From Colwellia sp. C1TZA3 (lineage in GTDB: Bacteria; Pseudomonadota; Gammaproteobacteria; Enterobacterales; Alteromonadaceae), in assembly GCF_007954265.1 (NCBI RefSeq), contig NZ_VOLS01000039.1, forward strand, positions 1-39,777: 39,777 nt of DNA, given 5' to 3'. The notes under the pieces were generated by a model that saw only the letters and a program-made list of their open reading frames with translations, was not told where the DNA came from and ran no database searches. Made by a program: the position numbers and the translations under genes. This document shows positions 1-9,938 of this stretch, one piece after another (the stretch's first letter is position 1; every line of letters starts with the position of its first letter).

Positions 1-4
1 TTTT

Positions 5-121
5 TGTCTAGCGACAATAGCGACATGGCCCCACCTGATCCCATTCCGAACTCAGCAGTGAAACGTGTTAGCGCCGATGGTAGTGTGGGAGTTCCCATGT
101 GAGAGTAGGACATTGCTAGGC
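5..121 (+). rRNA. rrf: 5S ribosomal RNA
   Basis: The stretch reads as a complete 5S rRNA. The 5' end GTCTAGCGA pairs with the 3' end TTGCTAGGC to close helix I. The conserved core CCATTCCGAACTCAG, the GTGAAAC segment and the GCGCCGATGGTAGTGTGG segment are all present in order, and the length of about 117 nt is normal. It lies at the window edge, so the 16S and 23S genes of the operon should be just upstream. A terminator follows at 183-213. The ends are placed from helix I and may be off by one or two bases. Confidence 0.95.
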
Positions 122-182
122 TTCTATTTAGGTCGTTCCTTGCCATCCATGGCAGCTCGACATTAGTGCATCCATGCACGTC

Positions 183-216
183 AAAAACCCGTAGCTAACG
201 CTACGGGTTTTTTGCT
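183..216 (+). terminator. Rho-independent terminator of the rRNA operon
   Basis: A stem of about 12 bp (AAAACCCGTAGC / GCTACGGGTTTT) closes a TAAC loop and runs into a T tract. It sits about 60 bp behind the 5S gene and is preceded by two small palindromes, TGCCAT-CC-ATGGCA at 141-154 and GTGCAT-CC-ATGCAC at 166-179. Confidence 0.85.
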
Positions 217-263
217 TTATGGCGCTTGAGAAATAAAGGTTGAGCATAGTGGAGCTACATTCT

Positions 264-320
264 TCCATTCTAAGATAAGCAGTTAAACGTGTTAGCGTCG
301 GTGGTAAAAAGCGTGTGGAT
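264..320 (+). pseudogene. Decayed second 5S rRNA fragment
   Basis: This stretch aligns with the middle of the upstream 5S gene (positions 41-89): CCATTC, then AAGCAGT-AAACGTGTTAGCG, then CGGTGGTA, then GTGTGGA. It has several substitutions and a small insertion before the GTGTGGA. No helix I partner strands are found around it. It is followed by a second copy of the GTGCATCCATGCAC palindrome (373-386) and of the terminator. I read it as the remnant of a tandem 5S-terminator duplication whose second 5S has decayed. Confidence 0.7.
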
Positions 321-391
321 GTGCTTCTCTTTATGTAAAACCGCTCTTGAGCATCCTGCTCCCAAGGCATTAGTGCATCCATGCACGTCAG

Positions 392-421
392 AAACCGGTA
401 GCTAACGCTACGGGTTTTTTG
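392..421 (+). terminator. Second copy of the rRNA terminator
   Basis: AAACCGGTAGC / GCTACGGGTTT around a TAAC loop, followed by T6. It is nearly identical to the terminator at 183-213 with one mismatch in the stem (G for C), which fits a duplicated unit drifting after duplication. Confidence 0.7.
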
Positions 422-451
422 CTTTCTGGCGTTTGAACATTGATTGTTGTC

Positions 452-483
452 ATGCCAAATGCCAAATGCCAAATGCCAAATGC
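452..483. repeat. 7-bp tandem repeat (ATGCCAA)n
   Basis: The unit ATGCCAA is repeated four times perfectly, with a partial fifth ATGC. It lies in the non-coding gap downstream of the duplicated rRNA terminators. A slipped-strand array of this size could vary between strains; no function is visible. Confidence 0.85.
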
Positions 484-576
484 TTTATAGCTTTTTGCTG
501 GAAAAATTTCAGTATACATCACGGCATTAACGCATCCCTGTACTTCCTTTTAGCCTAGTTTTTGTTTTTTACCATT

Positions 577-755
577 CATAGTCATTAATTTTCTGATTAT
601 TTCTACTGGTTAAAACAACCCAGTACTGCGTTATTTAATAATTATACCAATCGAGTTATTAAAATAAATGTCTTATATTTGGTCGTTTTTTCTGCTTATA
701 AAGTAGATGACTTAATTAGTCAAATTAGTATTATTAAAATATATTTGGTTATTTT
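577..755 (+). repeat. Dispersed repeat, family B, copy 1 (degenerate)
   Basis: The stretch aligns with 16566-16750: shared blocks are GGTTAAAACAACCCA, TTATTTAATAATTA, CGAGTTATT-AAATAAAT, CTTATATT-GGTCGTTTTTT and TATAAAGTAGA. It carries no open frame. The two copies are clearly related but diverged. It abuts the 3' end of thiDE. The type of element is unknown. Confidence 0.7.
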
Positions 756-762
756 CCTGTAA

Positions 763-2400
763 TTAAAGTAGTAGCGCTTGCATGGTTTGAGTGGCGACAA
801 CGGGTTGTTCAGCTTTGGTAATTGCCGTAACTACGGCCACCGCACTAACGCCTGTACGCCATACCTGCCCAATACGTTGTTGGTTAATACCGCCAATGGC
901 GACAACAGGAATAGTATCGGCTAGTGCTAATATCTGCGATAAGGTTGCTAGCCCTTGAATTTGCCCAGTCATATCTTTGGTTTTAGTGGCGAATATAGCG
1001 CCAATGGCAAGGTAAGAGGGCCGTAGTTGTTTGGCTAATAAAAATTCGTAACAACCATGAGTACTGATGCCTAAACGTAAACCTGATTCAGCAATAGCAT
1101 TCAAATCAGCACTGTTAAGATCTTCTTGGCCGATATGGACACCGTATGCGCCGTATTTAATGGCCAACTGCCAATGATCATTAATAAATAACCGGCAATT
1201 ATAATGACGGGCCATTGCCACTGCTTTTTTTATCAGTAAGGCTAATTTGGCCGTATTTTTACTTTTAATACGTAGCTGAATAACATTTAAATTCAGTGGT
1301 AACAAGCATTTAAGCCATGCTAAAGAGTCAATCACGGGATATAGCCCAAGTTTCTCTGAGTCAGCTAGCCCAAGGAGTGGGAAGTTAGGTAATAAGATAT
1401 ATTGCTGATTAACTGGGCTAATAATGGTTGGAAAATAATTGAGCTTGGTTGGCCATGAACCCTGCTGAAATGCGCCATAATAATTTTCATTTTTATCGTT
1501 ACTCACTTCACTATGATGACCATCACAATTGTTTTCACTTTCATTGTCGTTAATCGTATTAGGTATTTTAGCGGTTAATGATAAACCTTGGTTAATAAAG
1601 GCTTTAGTCAAGGTGAAAGCATCACGCAATAAATAACCATGAGCTAAAAAACTGGCTAAGGCACTAGCAAAGCTGCAGCCACCGCCATGGCTATAGCTTG
1701 TGCTAATTTTTGGCGACTGTAAGTTTAAGAACATTCTTGGCTTTATGTTTTGTAAACATACATCAATACAATGAGTTTCAGCGACGCTGTTTTTTACAGT
1801 AGCGTTGCTTCCTTCACTGTCAGTATGACCGCCTTTAATGATCACAGCCTTACAGCCTAATTGCAGAATGTTTTCAGCTAGAGCTTCAGTTTTAGCCGTG
1901 CTTGTCGATCTTAACAAGTTTAATTGTTTTGCTTCTATCAGGTTGGGTGTGATGACATCAATCAGTGGCATCAATGGCGTTAGTGCGGGAGCTGTTAATG
2001 TTGATAAACCACCGCCAACACTGGCTTGACCAACCGGATCATAAACCACCAGCAAACTGGGTAATTGTTGCTTTAATACCAACAGCATTGCTACTAACCA
2101 ATTAACTTGTTCACTATTAGCAATAAGGCCTATTTTTATCACGGTGGGTGGTTTGTCAAAACGCAATGCTTGCGCTTGCTCGGCTAAAATTTGCACATCA
2201 ATAGCATTAATCGCAATAAGCTCTGCTGAGTTTTGTACTGTATTAGCGGTGATCAAGTGACAAACTTCAACATTGAGACTATGACCCGTTTTAATATCGG
2301 CGGCAATACCAGCACCACCCGAGCAGTCAGCACCCGAAATGGTCCAAATAATCGGTTTGTTTGTCAATTTGCTAGCAAGCAATGAAGGTTTAAATGTCAT
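763..2400 (-). CDS. thiDE: Bifunctional HMP-P kinase / thiamine-phosphate synthase (ThiD-ThiE fusion)
   Basis: The N-terminal half is a ThiD ribokinase-fold kinase that phosphorylates HMP and HMP-P: it has the GADCSGGAGIAADIKT motif and a glycine-rich GGGCSFASA segment with the catalytic Cys. The C-terminal half (about residues 340-545) is ThiE, which joins HMP-PP and thiazole phosphate: VIQLRIK, FINDHWQLA, GVHIGQEDL, GISTHG, IGAIFATKTK and VAIGGI are all visible. An Asn/Glu/His-rich linker joins them. An ATG eight codons earlier (2424) is open, but the ATG at 2400 overlaps the thiG stop as TAATG, a usual coupling signal, so I chose it (545 aa). It is last in the thiC-O-S-G-DE operon. Fusions of these two enzymes are known in proteobacteria. 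Confidence 0.9.
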   Translation of the reverse strand: MTFKPSLLASKLTNKPIIWTISGADCSGGAGIAADIKTGHSLNVEVCHLITANTVQNSAELIAINAIDVQILAEQAQALRFDKPPTVIKIGLIANSEQVNWLVAMLLVLKQQLPSLLVVYDPVGQASVGGGLSTLTAPALTPLMPLIDVITPNLIEAKQLNLLRSTSTAKTEALAENILQLGCKAVIIKGGHTDSEGSNATVKNSVAETHCIDVCLQNIKPRMFLNLQSPKISTSYSHGGGCSFASALASFLAHGYLLRDAFTLTKAFINQGLSLTAKIPNTINDNESENNCDGHHSEVSNDKNENYYGAFQQGSWPTKLNYFPTIISPVNQQYILLPNFPLLGLADSEKLGLYPVIDSLAWLKCLLPLNLNVIQLRIKSKNTAKLALLIKKAVAMARHYNCRLFINDHWQLAIKYGAYGVHIGQEDLNSADLNAIAESGLRLGISTHGCYEFLLAKQLRPSYLAIGAIFATKTKDMTGQIQGLATLSQILALADTIPVVAIGGINQQRIGQVWRTGVSAVAVVTAITKAEQPVVATQTMQALLL

Positions 2401-3203
2401 TAAGTATGCTCTGGGTGATGCCAAAAAGGGCTGTCTAATGTTGGCGTGCTAGCGTGAGCAGTTTGGCGCTCGGGCATAGTGCCGGCAATATAAGCAGATT
2501 CTCCAGCTGATATTGCTGTTGCGAAGGCTTTGGCCATCAAGGGTGGGTTATCAGCAAGGGCAATAGCGCTGTTAAGTAACACACCGTCAAAACCCATTTC
2601 CATAGCAATACAGGCATCTGAAGGTTTACCAATACCGGCATCGAGTATCAGTGTTGTGTCAGGTAGTCGTTGACGAATACTCGCCAAGTTATAAGGATTC
2701 ATTAAGCCCTTACCGGTACCAATGGGTGATGCCCAAGGCATGATCACTTGACAGCCCAACTCGTATAAACGTTGGCAAATAACTAAGTCGTCAGTGCAAT
2801 AGGGTAAAACTTTAAAGCCTTCTGCTAGCAGTTGTTCGGTGGCAATTAGCAGCTCGATTGGATCAGGCTGTAAATTGTAATCATCGCCGATAACTTCAAG
2901 CTTTATCCAATCTGTTTGGAATAGTTCACGACTCATTTTTGCTAAGGATATGGCTTCTTTAGCATTTTTACATCCGGCGGTATTTGGTAGCAAAAAACCT
3001 TGGTTTTGCTTAACGGTAGCTTGAATATAGCGCCAAATTTTTGCACCTGACTGGGCCAATGGATTTTGCCGTTTTAGTGATAAGGTCACCACTTGTGAGC
3101 CACTAGCTAAAATGGCTTGCTTCATTACTGCTGGCGACGAGTAAAGTGCAGAGCCAATGAGCAAGCGACTATTTAATACTTGACCATAAATACTTAACGA
3201 CAT
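2400..3203 (-). CDS. thiG: Thiazole synthase ThiG
   Basis: ThiG builds the thiazole phosphate ring from DXP, dehydroglycine and the ThiS thiocarboxylate. The 267-aa protein has the family's usual length. The DXP Schiff-base lysine is in WIKLEVIGD (Lys101), and the phosphate-binding segments [23 protein letters not shown] and GVLLNSAIA are present, as is the C-terminal SPF. The dehydroglycine comes from ThiO, encoded two genes upstream. The stop overlaps the thiDE start by one base, and thiS ends 3 bases upstream, so the three are tightly coupled. Confidence 0.95.
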   Translation of the reverse strand: MSLSIYGQVLNSRLLIGSALYSSPAVMKQAILASGSQVVTLSLKRQNPLAQSGAKIWRYIQATVKQNQGFLLPNTAGCKNAKEAISLAKMSRELFQTDWIKLEVIGDDYNLQPDPIELLIATEQLLAEGFKVLPYCTDDLVICQRLYELGCQVIMPWASPIGTGKGLMNPYNLASIRQRLPDTTLILDAGIGKPSDACIAMEMGFDGVLLNSAIALADNPPLMAKAFATAISAGESAYIAGTMPERQTAHASTPTLDSPFWHHPEHT

Positions 3204-3206
3204 GCG

Positions 3207-3425
3207 TTACCCTCCAACAATAGGAAACAGCAGATCAATACTGTCGTTATCACTAACGTGAGTAATGGGGTAATCTGCTCGGCCGACAAAATCACCATTA
3301 AGTGCCAAAGCAAAGCTTTGTTGTTGCTGACTTAACGATAATGTTTTGGTCAATACCTTATCGATGCTGCTTGGCACTGAAGCGTTAGGAAGTTCAAAGG
3401 CGTTACCATTAATATATATTTTCAT
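3207..3425 (-). CDS. thiS: Sulfur carrier protein ThiS
   Basis: A 72-aa ubiquitin-fold carrier that ends in the required Gly-Gly (LLFPIVGG), which is adenylated and thiocarboxylated before it delivers sulfur to ThiG. It opens MKIYINGNAFEL, typical of the family, and ends 3 bases before thiG. No thiF-type adenylyltransferase lies in this operon, so that enzyme must be encoded elsewhere. Confidence 0.95.
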   Translation of the reverse strand: MKIYINGNAFELPNASVPSSIDKVLTKTLSLSQQQQSFALALNGDFVGRADYPITHVSDNDSIDLLFPIVGG

Positions 3426-3493
3426 TTTTTATCTCAATTTTTAGCTCAATTCTTATCTAACTATCGCTTTAACAACTATTACACTGGTTTTAA

Positions 3494-4669
3494 TCAGCTA
3501 ACTGGGTCTGAAAGACTAATAGGCAGCCAATGAGTGTATTGATAATGTTTGACAGACTTTTGCTGTTGTTGCATTAAGTTACCAATATGCTCTAACACTT
3601 GGGCAAGCACGATAGGGGCAATTAAAAAGCCGTGACGGTATAAGCCATTGACTTGAATCAAAGCGTTATGCGAAATAATCTTTGGTTGATTGTCACTAAA
3701 TGCTGGGCGAAGTTGGCTGACATGTTGGCGGATGTTGGCTTCAGCAAAACCGGGATGAACACTATAAGCTGCGCTAAGTAATTCCATTGATGAACGTACA
3801 GTCATCGCGGCGGTATCATCACTTTCAATTTCAGTTGCTCCAACGACATAATGGCCTTGCTCTTTTGGCGCAATGTAAAGCTGATAGCGTGGATGCATCA
3901 GCCTGACTGGCCTAGAAATGTTAACGTCAGGAGCAAATAGTTGAAAAAGTTCGCCGCGAACAGCACGTAAATCATCAAGCTCAGCATTGTTTTTATTGTT
4001 TGTCTTAATCGCCGACTTTGCGCCAATACCGCGACAATCAATACCAAGATCAAACGATTGTGATTGGCTATCACTGTTATAACCACGAGTTTGAAAACTA
4101 ATCTTACAGCCGGTATTAAAACTATTGCTTTTAATGCCAATAACTTCAGACTCACTGTGCCACTCAACACCTTCATCACTTAATTGTTGATGTAAAGCAA
4201 GTAGTAGCTTTCGATTACCAATTTGACCTTCTTCTGGCAAATATAATGCTTGCGAAAATTTACCGGCAAGTTCTGGCTCAAGAGCCGAAAGCTGCTGTCG
4301 ATTGAGCTGTTGTCGTGCATGGTTTGGATAATTGTTGGCTAAAAATCGTGTCAACTTGTGGTAGTCAGCGATGTCATGCTCATGACTTACTACTAGCGAA
4401 CCTGCTTGTTGAAAAAAGCTATAGCCAGACAGCGTATTCAGCAATTTTGGCCACAGGGGTAACGCGGCAAAACCCATAGCAACAATGTTGGCTGGGCTGT
4501 GCATCGCTTCGCCAAGCGGTGTTAATAAACCAGCGGCAGCATAAGCGGCACTGTGCTGGCCATTTTTTTGGTCTTTATCAAATAGCGTTACCTGATAGCC
4601 TTGTCTATTTAACGACAAAGCTAACAAGCGACCCATAAGGCCGGCGCCAATAATAGCGATGGTTGGCAT
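3494..4669 (-). CDS. thiO: Glycine oxidase ThiO
   Basis: A FAD-dependent D-amino-acid-oxidase-family flavoenzyme that oxidises glycine to the imine used by ThiG. It opens with the Rossmann motif IIGAGLMGRLLALSL and a following acidic residue (LFDKD). It also has YAAAGLLTPLGE, the DCRGIGA strand, RGELFQL and the C-terminal GLYRHGFLIAP FAD contact. At 391 aa it is slightly long for the family. Position inside the thi operon (18 bp after thiC, 68 bp before thiS) separates it from other amino-acid oxidases. Presence of ThiO rather than ThiH means an oxygen-dependent thiazole route. Confidence 0.92.
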   Translation of the reverse strand: MPTIAIIGAGLMGRLLALSLNRQGYQVTLFDKDQKNGQHSAAYAAAGLLTPLGEAMHSPANIVAMGFAALPLWPKLLNTLSGYSFFQQAGSLVVSHEHDIADYHKLTRFLANNYPNHARQQLNRQQLSALEPELAGKFSQALYLPEEGQIGNRKLLLALHQQLSDEGVEWHSESEVIGIKSNSFNTGCKISFQTRGYNSDSQSQSFDLGIDCRGIGAKSAIKTNNKNNAELDDLRAVRGELFQLFAPDVNISRPVRLMHPRYQLYIAPKEQGHYVVGATEIESDDTAAMTVRSSMELLSAAYSVHPGFAEANIRQHVSQLRPAFSDNQPKIISHNALIQVNGLYRHGFLIAPIVLAQVLEHIGNLMQQQQKSVKHYQYTHWLPISLSDPVS

Positions 4670-4687
4670 AATTAAACGACTCGGCTG

Positions 4688-6652
<1,965 letters not shown>

Positions 6653-6752
6653 TCACCTGTTTTTATAAATAAAAGTTAGGCGGAGCTTTATGGGGTAGTA
6701 ACGAGGAGCAGGTTAGCTAGCAAAAACGTACGTGCGCTGTTGAAACTGCTCA

Positions 6753-6834
6753 CTTGTTCCCTTCGCAGATGTTAATCTAATCAGGTTCTACGGATCCCGC
6801 TTTCGCGATCTCAGCCCTTTGGCACTCCGACAAG
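6753..6834 (-). promoter_or_regulatory. TPP riboswitch (THI element) controlling the thi operon
   Basis: On the minus strand the element starts CTTGTCGGAGTGCC, continues with the conserved GGGCTGAGATC, a short variable stem (GCGAAAGC), GGGATCCG, then GAACCTGATTAGATTAACATC and ends TGCGAAGGGAACAAG. These are the conserved P2-P5 blocks of the TPP aptamer. It sits about 105 bp before the thiC ATG. No strong intrinsic terminator with a T tract lies between aptamer and start codon, so translational control is the more likely mode. Confidence 0.95.
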
Positions 6835-7289
6835 TCAATAATGTTTAAGTTTTTAAGTGTGCTTAAACATTATTTATTCTAGCGTGAACTTTTAATAACA
6901 ATCAAGCCTTATATTATTTGAATCTAAGTTTCTTACTATTTGCTGTATTTATTTAATGTGTTGATGACACTATTTTTCACAAACGATTTCTTGATAATTA
7001 AATTAAAACAAATGCTTAGAGTGTTTTTGTTAACTATTGAAATTATGGCTTTTATGGGCACTGATTGATTTTAAAAGATTATTTTATTTTGATTACCAAT
7101 TAGTCCTGGGCTTATTTTTGATAAGCTATATGACAGTTTAGCGGGGGAGTACTAACTTAAGTGATAAGGTTAGCAAAAGTCAGCACAAGGTTTAACTTTA
7201 CTCATTAATTCCTAATAATAATGCAAATGTAGCGGTAAATTGTCGTAATATAGACAAACTGAGTAACGTACACTATATGGAATTAATTT
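6835..7289. other. Divergent intergenic region between thi operon and mscS
   Basis: A 455-bp AT-rich gap with no open frame worth calling. It must hold the promoters of the thi operon (minus) and mscS (plus). A 10-bp inverted repeat, AATGTTTAAG (6840-6849) / CTTAAACATT (6862-6871), lies directly upstream of the riboswitch. A TAGAAT hexamer on the minus strand near 6877-6882 could be the thi -10 box, but no good -35 goes with it. Confidence 0.5.
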
Positions 7290-8183
7290 ATGGCTGAATC
7301 TAGCAGCTCAAGCGCCACAGCGCAGATAAGTAAAACCTTAGGCCCCACCAACTTACTTAAAGATGAAATTGACCAAGTGGGTCGTATTTACAATATCATT
7401 GTTGAGTTTTTCACCAATTACAGTTTTCAATTAATTGGCGCGTTTATCATCTTCATTATTGGCTATATGTTTGCCGGTAAAATAGCCACTGTTGTACTGA
7501 AATTATGTGAGCGACATAAGCTTGATGTCACCCTGAGCCGCTTTTTAGCGAACACCAGTAAAATGTTAATTGTAGTGATGATAACCATCATTTCTTTAGG
7601 GAAATTAGGCATTAGTGTTACGCCATTTATTGCCGCTATAGGTGCGATTTCATTAGGTGCTGGTTTAGCTCTGCAAGGCTTGTTGGCTAATTATGCTGCT
7701 GGCTTCAACATTATTATTATTCGTCCCTTTGTGGTGGGTGATACGATTACGGTGCGTGGCGTTACTGGGCTTGTTAAAGAAGTATTATTGGCTTACACGA
7801 TTTTGTCAGACGAAGACAATGTTGAAATTACTATTCCAAATAAACATATCGTTGGTGAAATATTACATAATTCAAGCCATGACTCGTTGTTAGAGTTAAG
7901 TGTTGGTATTGATTATAGCGAAAACCCGTTAGCGGTGATGGCGTTGCTAGAAGAGGTGATTGGGCAGTTAGATATTGTCAGTAAAGCCCGTAAGCCGTTA
8001 ATTGGTATTGATGCTTTTGCTGATAGCGCTATTAATATTGCGGTACGTTTGTGGACCCCAACCGAAAATTTATACAGTGCTAAATATAAAGCAAATAAAG
8101 AGATTTATTTAGCGCTAGATAAAGCTAATATTAAAATTCCATTCCCGCAACGCGATGTTCATTTTATTAAGGATGTGGTTTGA
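7290..8183 (+). CDS. mscS: Small-conductance mechanosensitive channel MscS
   Basis: A 297-aa inner-membrane channel that opens on hypoosmotic shock. An N-terminal region of about 30 residues is followed by three membrane segments. TM3 shows the pore-lining small-residue pattern AIGAISLGAGLALQGLLAN, ending in NIIIIRPF, then the beta domain with VGDTITVRGVTGLVKEV and IPNKHIVGEILHNSS, then the cytoplasmic cage domain. Length and order match E. coli MscS (286 aa). A GGAA lies about 8 bases before the ATG. Confidence 0.93.
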   Translation: MAESSSSSATAQISKTLGPTNLLKDEIDQVGRIYNIIVEFFTNYSFQLIGAFIIFIIGYMFAGKIATVVLKLCERHKLDVTLSRFLANTSKMLIVVMITIISLGKLGISVTPFIAAIGAISLGAGLALQGLLANYAAGFNIIIIRPFVVGDTITVRGVTGLVKEVLLAYTILSDEDNVEITIPNKHIVGEILHNSSHDSLLELSVGIDYSENPLAVMALLEEVIGQLDIVSKARKPLIGIDAFADSAINIAVRLWTPTENLYSAKYKANKEIYLALDKANIKIPFPQRDVHFIKDVV

Positions 8184-8211
8184 TTTTTATGCTGTTTATT
8201 GTGGCTTTATT

Positions 8212-8922
8212 ATGGCGTTAAATAAGGCTAGGTTGGATCGATTTTTGGCACAATATTGTCAGGTTAATCGCAAAGATGTACGACTGATGTTGGCGCAAAA
8301 TAGAGTATTGGTCAATGGCGTAGTCGCCCATGACATTGATGAAATTATTGATACCTTTAGCCAGATAACATTAGATAGCAAGGTGATCCAAGCAAACTTT
8401 GCCTATTATATTATGCTAAATAAACCTGTTGGCGTGGTCAGTGCAACCCGCGATACAAAGCATAAAACGGTTATTGATTTGCTTGAATATCCGTTTAAAA
8501 GTGAGCTGCATATTGTTGGCCGACTCGATCTTAATACTTCTGGTTTGGTGTTAATGACCAATGATAGTCGTTGGTCTGAGCGCTTAACTTTGCCTGAGAA
8601 AAAAGTCACTAAACGTTATATAGCGACCTTGCAAAATAAGCTTACTGTCGAATATATAGCAGCTTTTGCCAAAGGTATGTATTTCGCTTTTGAGGATATT
8701 ACCACTCAGCCGGCAAAATTAACTATTCTTTCTGACTATCAAGCACAAGTTGAACTTTTTGAAGGACGTTATCATCAAATTAAGCGCATGTTTGGTCGTT
8801 TTCGTAACCCCGTAATGGCTTTACACCGATGTTCTATTGGCAATTTGCAACTTGATCAGCAATTAGCTGTTGGGCTGAGCAGAAAGCTAACTGCGTTTGA
8901 GGTTAATAACATTAATCAATAA
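8212..8922 (+). CDS. rsuA: 16S rRNA pseudouridine-516 synthase RsuA
   Basis: A 236-aa RsuA/RluBEF-family pseudouridine synthase. It has an S4 RNA-binding domain at the N-terminus (RLDRFLAQ), the family motif YIMLNKPVGVVSATRD, the catalytic aspartate in GRLDLNTSGLVLMT (Asp106) and the C-terminal EGRYHQIKRMFGRFRN. The EGRYHQ(I/V)KRMF form favours RsuA over RluB, RluE and RluF, which usually have EGRNRQVRRM. The open frame extends upstream to 8155 inside mscS. I chose the ATG at 8212 because the protein then begins like RsuA and no longer overlaps mscS, which ends at 8183. Confidence 0.82.
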   Translation: MALNKARLDRFLAQYCQVNRKDVRLMLAQNRVLVNGVVAHDIDEIIDTFSQITLDSKVIQANFAYYIMLNKPVGVVSATRDTKHKTVIDLLEYPFKSELHIVGRLDLNTSGLVLMTNDSRWSERLTLPEKKVTKRYIATLQNKLTVEYIAAFAKGMYFAFEDITTQPAKLTILSDYQAQVELFEGRYHQIKRMFGRFRNPVMALHRCSIGNLQLDQQLAVGLSRKLTAFEVNNINQ

Positions 8923-8958
8923 TAGGCTCTTTAACGTGTAAATATTAAGGTGTAAAAT

Positions 8959-8988
8959 CACTATAACAATCATAACAATCATAACAAA
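8959..8988 (+). repeat. Short direct repeats ATAACAATC
   Basis: Two exact copies and one degenerate copy of ATAACAATC lie in the leader upstream of the FKBP gene. There is no sign that they act as a binding site. Confidence 0.5.
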
Positions 8989-9028
8989 CGATACAAAAAA
9001 CCATAAAAAATAACAATAAGGAATAAGA

Positions 9029-9502
9029 ATGATCAAGTATATTATGCTAGTCATTGTGCTGGGCTTAGTCATTAGCTTCTTCGTGCGCAATAATACTAAC
9101 AATGAAGTTGCAAAAGTTAATGCTGTGCTAGCGGCAGAGTTTTTAGAAAATAATAAACAAGTCACCGGTGTAATTGAAACAGCTTCTGGCTTGCAGTATC
9201 AGGTATTAACCCCAGGGCAGGGTGATGTTCATCCAATGGCAAGCACAAAAGTAAAAGTGCATTATCATGGCACCTTACTTGATGGCACAGTTTTCGACAG
9301 TTCAGTTGAACGAAATGACCCGATTAGTTTTGGCTTAAGTCAAGTGATTAAGGGCTGGACAGAAGGTTTACAGCTAATGGTAGTGGGTGAGAAAACCCGT
9401 TTATTTATACCGGCAGAGCTGGGTTATGGTAATAGTGCGGCAGGTAAAATTCCGCCTGGATCATTATTGATTTTCGATGTTGAATTACTGGCAATTGAGT
9501 AG
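9029..9502 (+). CDS. Membrane-anchored FKBP-type peptidyl-prolyl isomerase
   Basis: A 157-aa protein with a single N-terminal membrane segment (about residues 3-18, IKYIMLVIVLGLVISFFV) followed by a short spacer and an FKBP domain. Visible motifs are ASGLQYQVLTPGQG, VKVHYHGTLLDGTVFDSS, QVIKGWTEGLQLM, IPAELGYG and IPPGSLLIFDVELL, which cover the binding pocket. The positive charge pattern suggests a periplasmic FKBP domain held by an uncleaved anchor. It resembles FklB/FkpA C-terminal domains without their dimerisation arm. TAAGGAATAAG provides the ribosome binding site. Confidence 0.87.
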   Translation: MIKYIMLVIVLGLVISFFVRNNTNNEVAKVNAVLAAEFLENNKQVTGVIETASGLQYQVLTPGQGDVHPMASTKVKVHYHGTLLDGTVFDSSVERNDPISFGLSQVIKGWTEGLQLMVVGEKTRLFIPAELGYGNSAAGKIPPGSLLIFDVELLAIE

Positions 9503-9529
9503 ATCACTTAGCTAACTCACTATTCACTG

Positions 9530-9595
9530 GCCTATTTCGTGTGAAAATATAAAGTCTTAACCGCGGACTAAGACTACTATCAACTCGAAATAGGC
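9530..9595 (+). other. Nested inverted repeat, possible structured RNA element
   Basis: An outer 10-bp perfect pair, GCCTATTTCG (9530-9539) and CGAAATAGGC (9586-9595), encloses an inner 7-bp perfect pair, AGTCTTA (9553-9559) and TAAGACT (9569-9575). No T tract follows directly. It lies about 30 bases after the FKBP stop codon. It could protect the 3' end of the mRNA or be a relic of a repeat. Confidence 0.5.
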
Positions 9596-9598
9596 TAG

Positions 9599-9626
9599 CC
9601 GCTATCCTCCTACTTTAGCGGTTTAT
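9599..9626 (+). terminator. Weak terminator-like hairpin after the FKBP gene
   Basis: CCGCTA (9599-9604) pairs with TAGCGG (9616-9621), followed by TTTATT. The stem is short and the T tract is interrupted, so this is a modest candidate. Confidence 0.4.
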
Positions 9627-9694
9627 TACCTTTATTTAATGGCGTAAATACTAAGCTAACACCACCGTGCTTTATTTCGCCTTTTTATTAGTTA

Positions 9695-9851
9695 TACCAA
9701 TCCCATTAAGTTATTGCTCACTTGTACTAGTTAAAATAGCTCAAGGCTGTGTTGCTCTCACTCCCAATAGCCAGCTATTGCTCAATCTAGCGCCTTACCT
9801 TGAGTTATTTTTCCTGCGCACAACAAGATCACAAACTTAATGGAACTGGTA
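9695..9851 (+). mobile_element. 157-bp MITE, copy 1
   Basis: Begins TACCAATCCCATTAAGTT and ends AACTTAATGGAACTGGTA, an inverted pair of about 18 bp with two mismatches. It is flanked by TTA on both sides (9692-9694 and 9852-9854), read as a 3-bp target duplication. It has no coding capacity. Inner arms AATAGCTCAAGG / CCTTGAGTTATT and the centre CAATAGC-CA-GCTATTG make the whole element an imperfect palindrome. It lies between the convergent FKBP and glrR genes. Confidence 0.9.
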
Positions 9852-9938
9852 TTACTTGTAAGTATTATGTGATATCAAGCGCCATCTATACCCATTCCAC
9901 TTCAAAGTATCAGGCTCTGTATTGTGCCGTGGCTATTT

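Larger units (their letters stand above)
122..762. other. Intergenic region between 5S and thiDE: terminators, 5S remnant, repeats
   Basis: No convincing gene lies in this 640-bp gap. It holds the duplicated 5S-terminator unit, the 7-bp tandem repeat and the family B repeat, each entered separately. The only long open frame here runs antisense through the terminators and 5S remnant and looks fortuitous. No terminator for the convergent thi operon is visible. Confidence 0.75.
9503..9938. other. Convergent intergenic region FKBP / glrR
   Basis: A 436-bp gap between convergent genes. It holds the nested inverted repeat, the weak hairpin and MITE copy 1, entered separately. The remaining sequence (9627-9691 and 9855-9938) shows nothing recognisable. 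Confidence 0.7.

Noticed and set aside
128-472. 114-codon minus-strand frame across the terminators and 5S remnant
   Set aside because: Its codons are the reverse of rRNA and of two terminator copies, with a repeated peptide caused by the duplication; no ribosome binding site.
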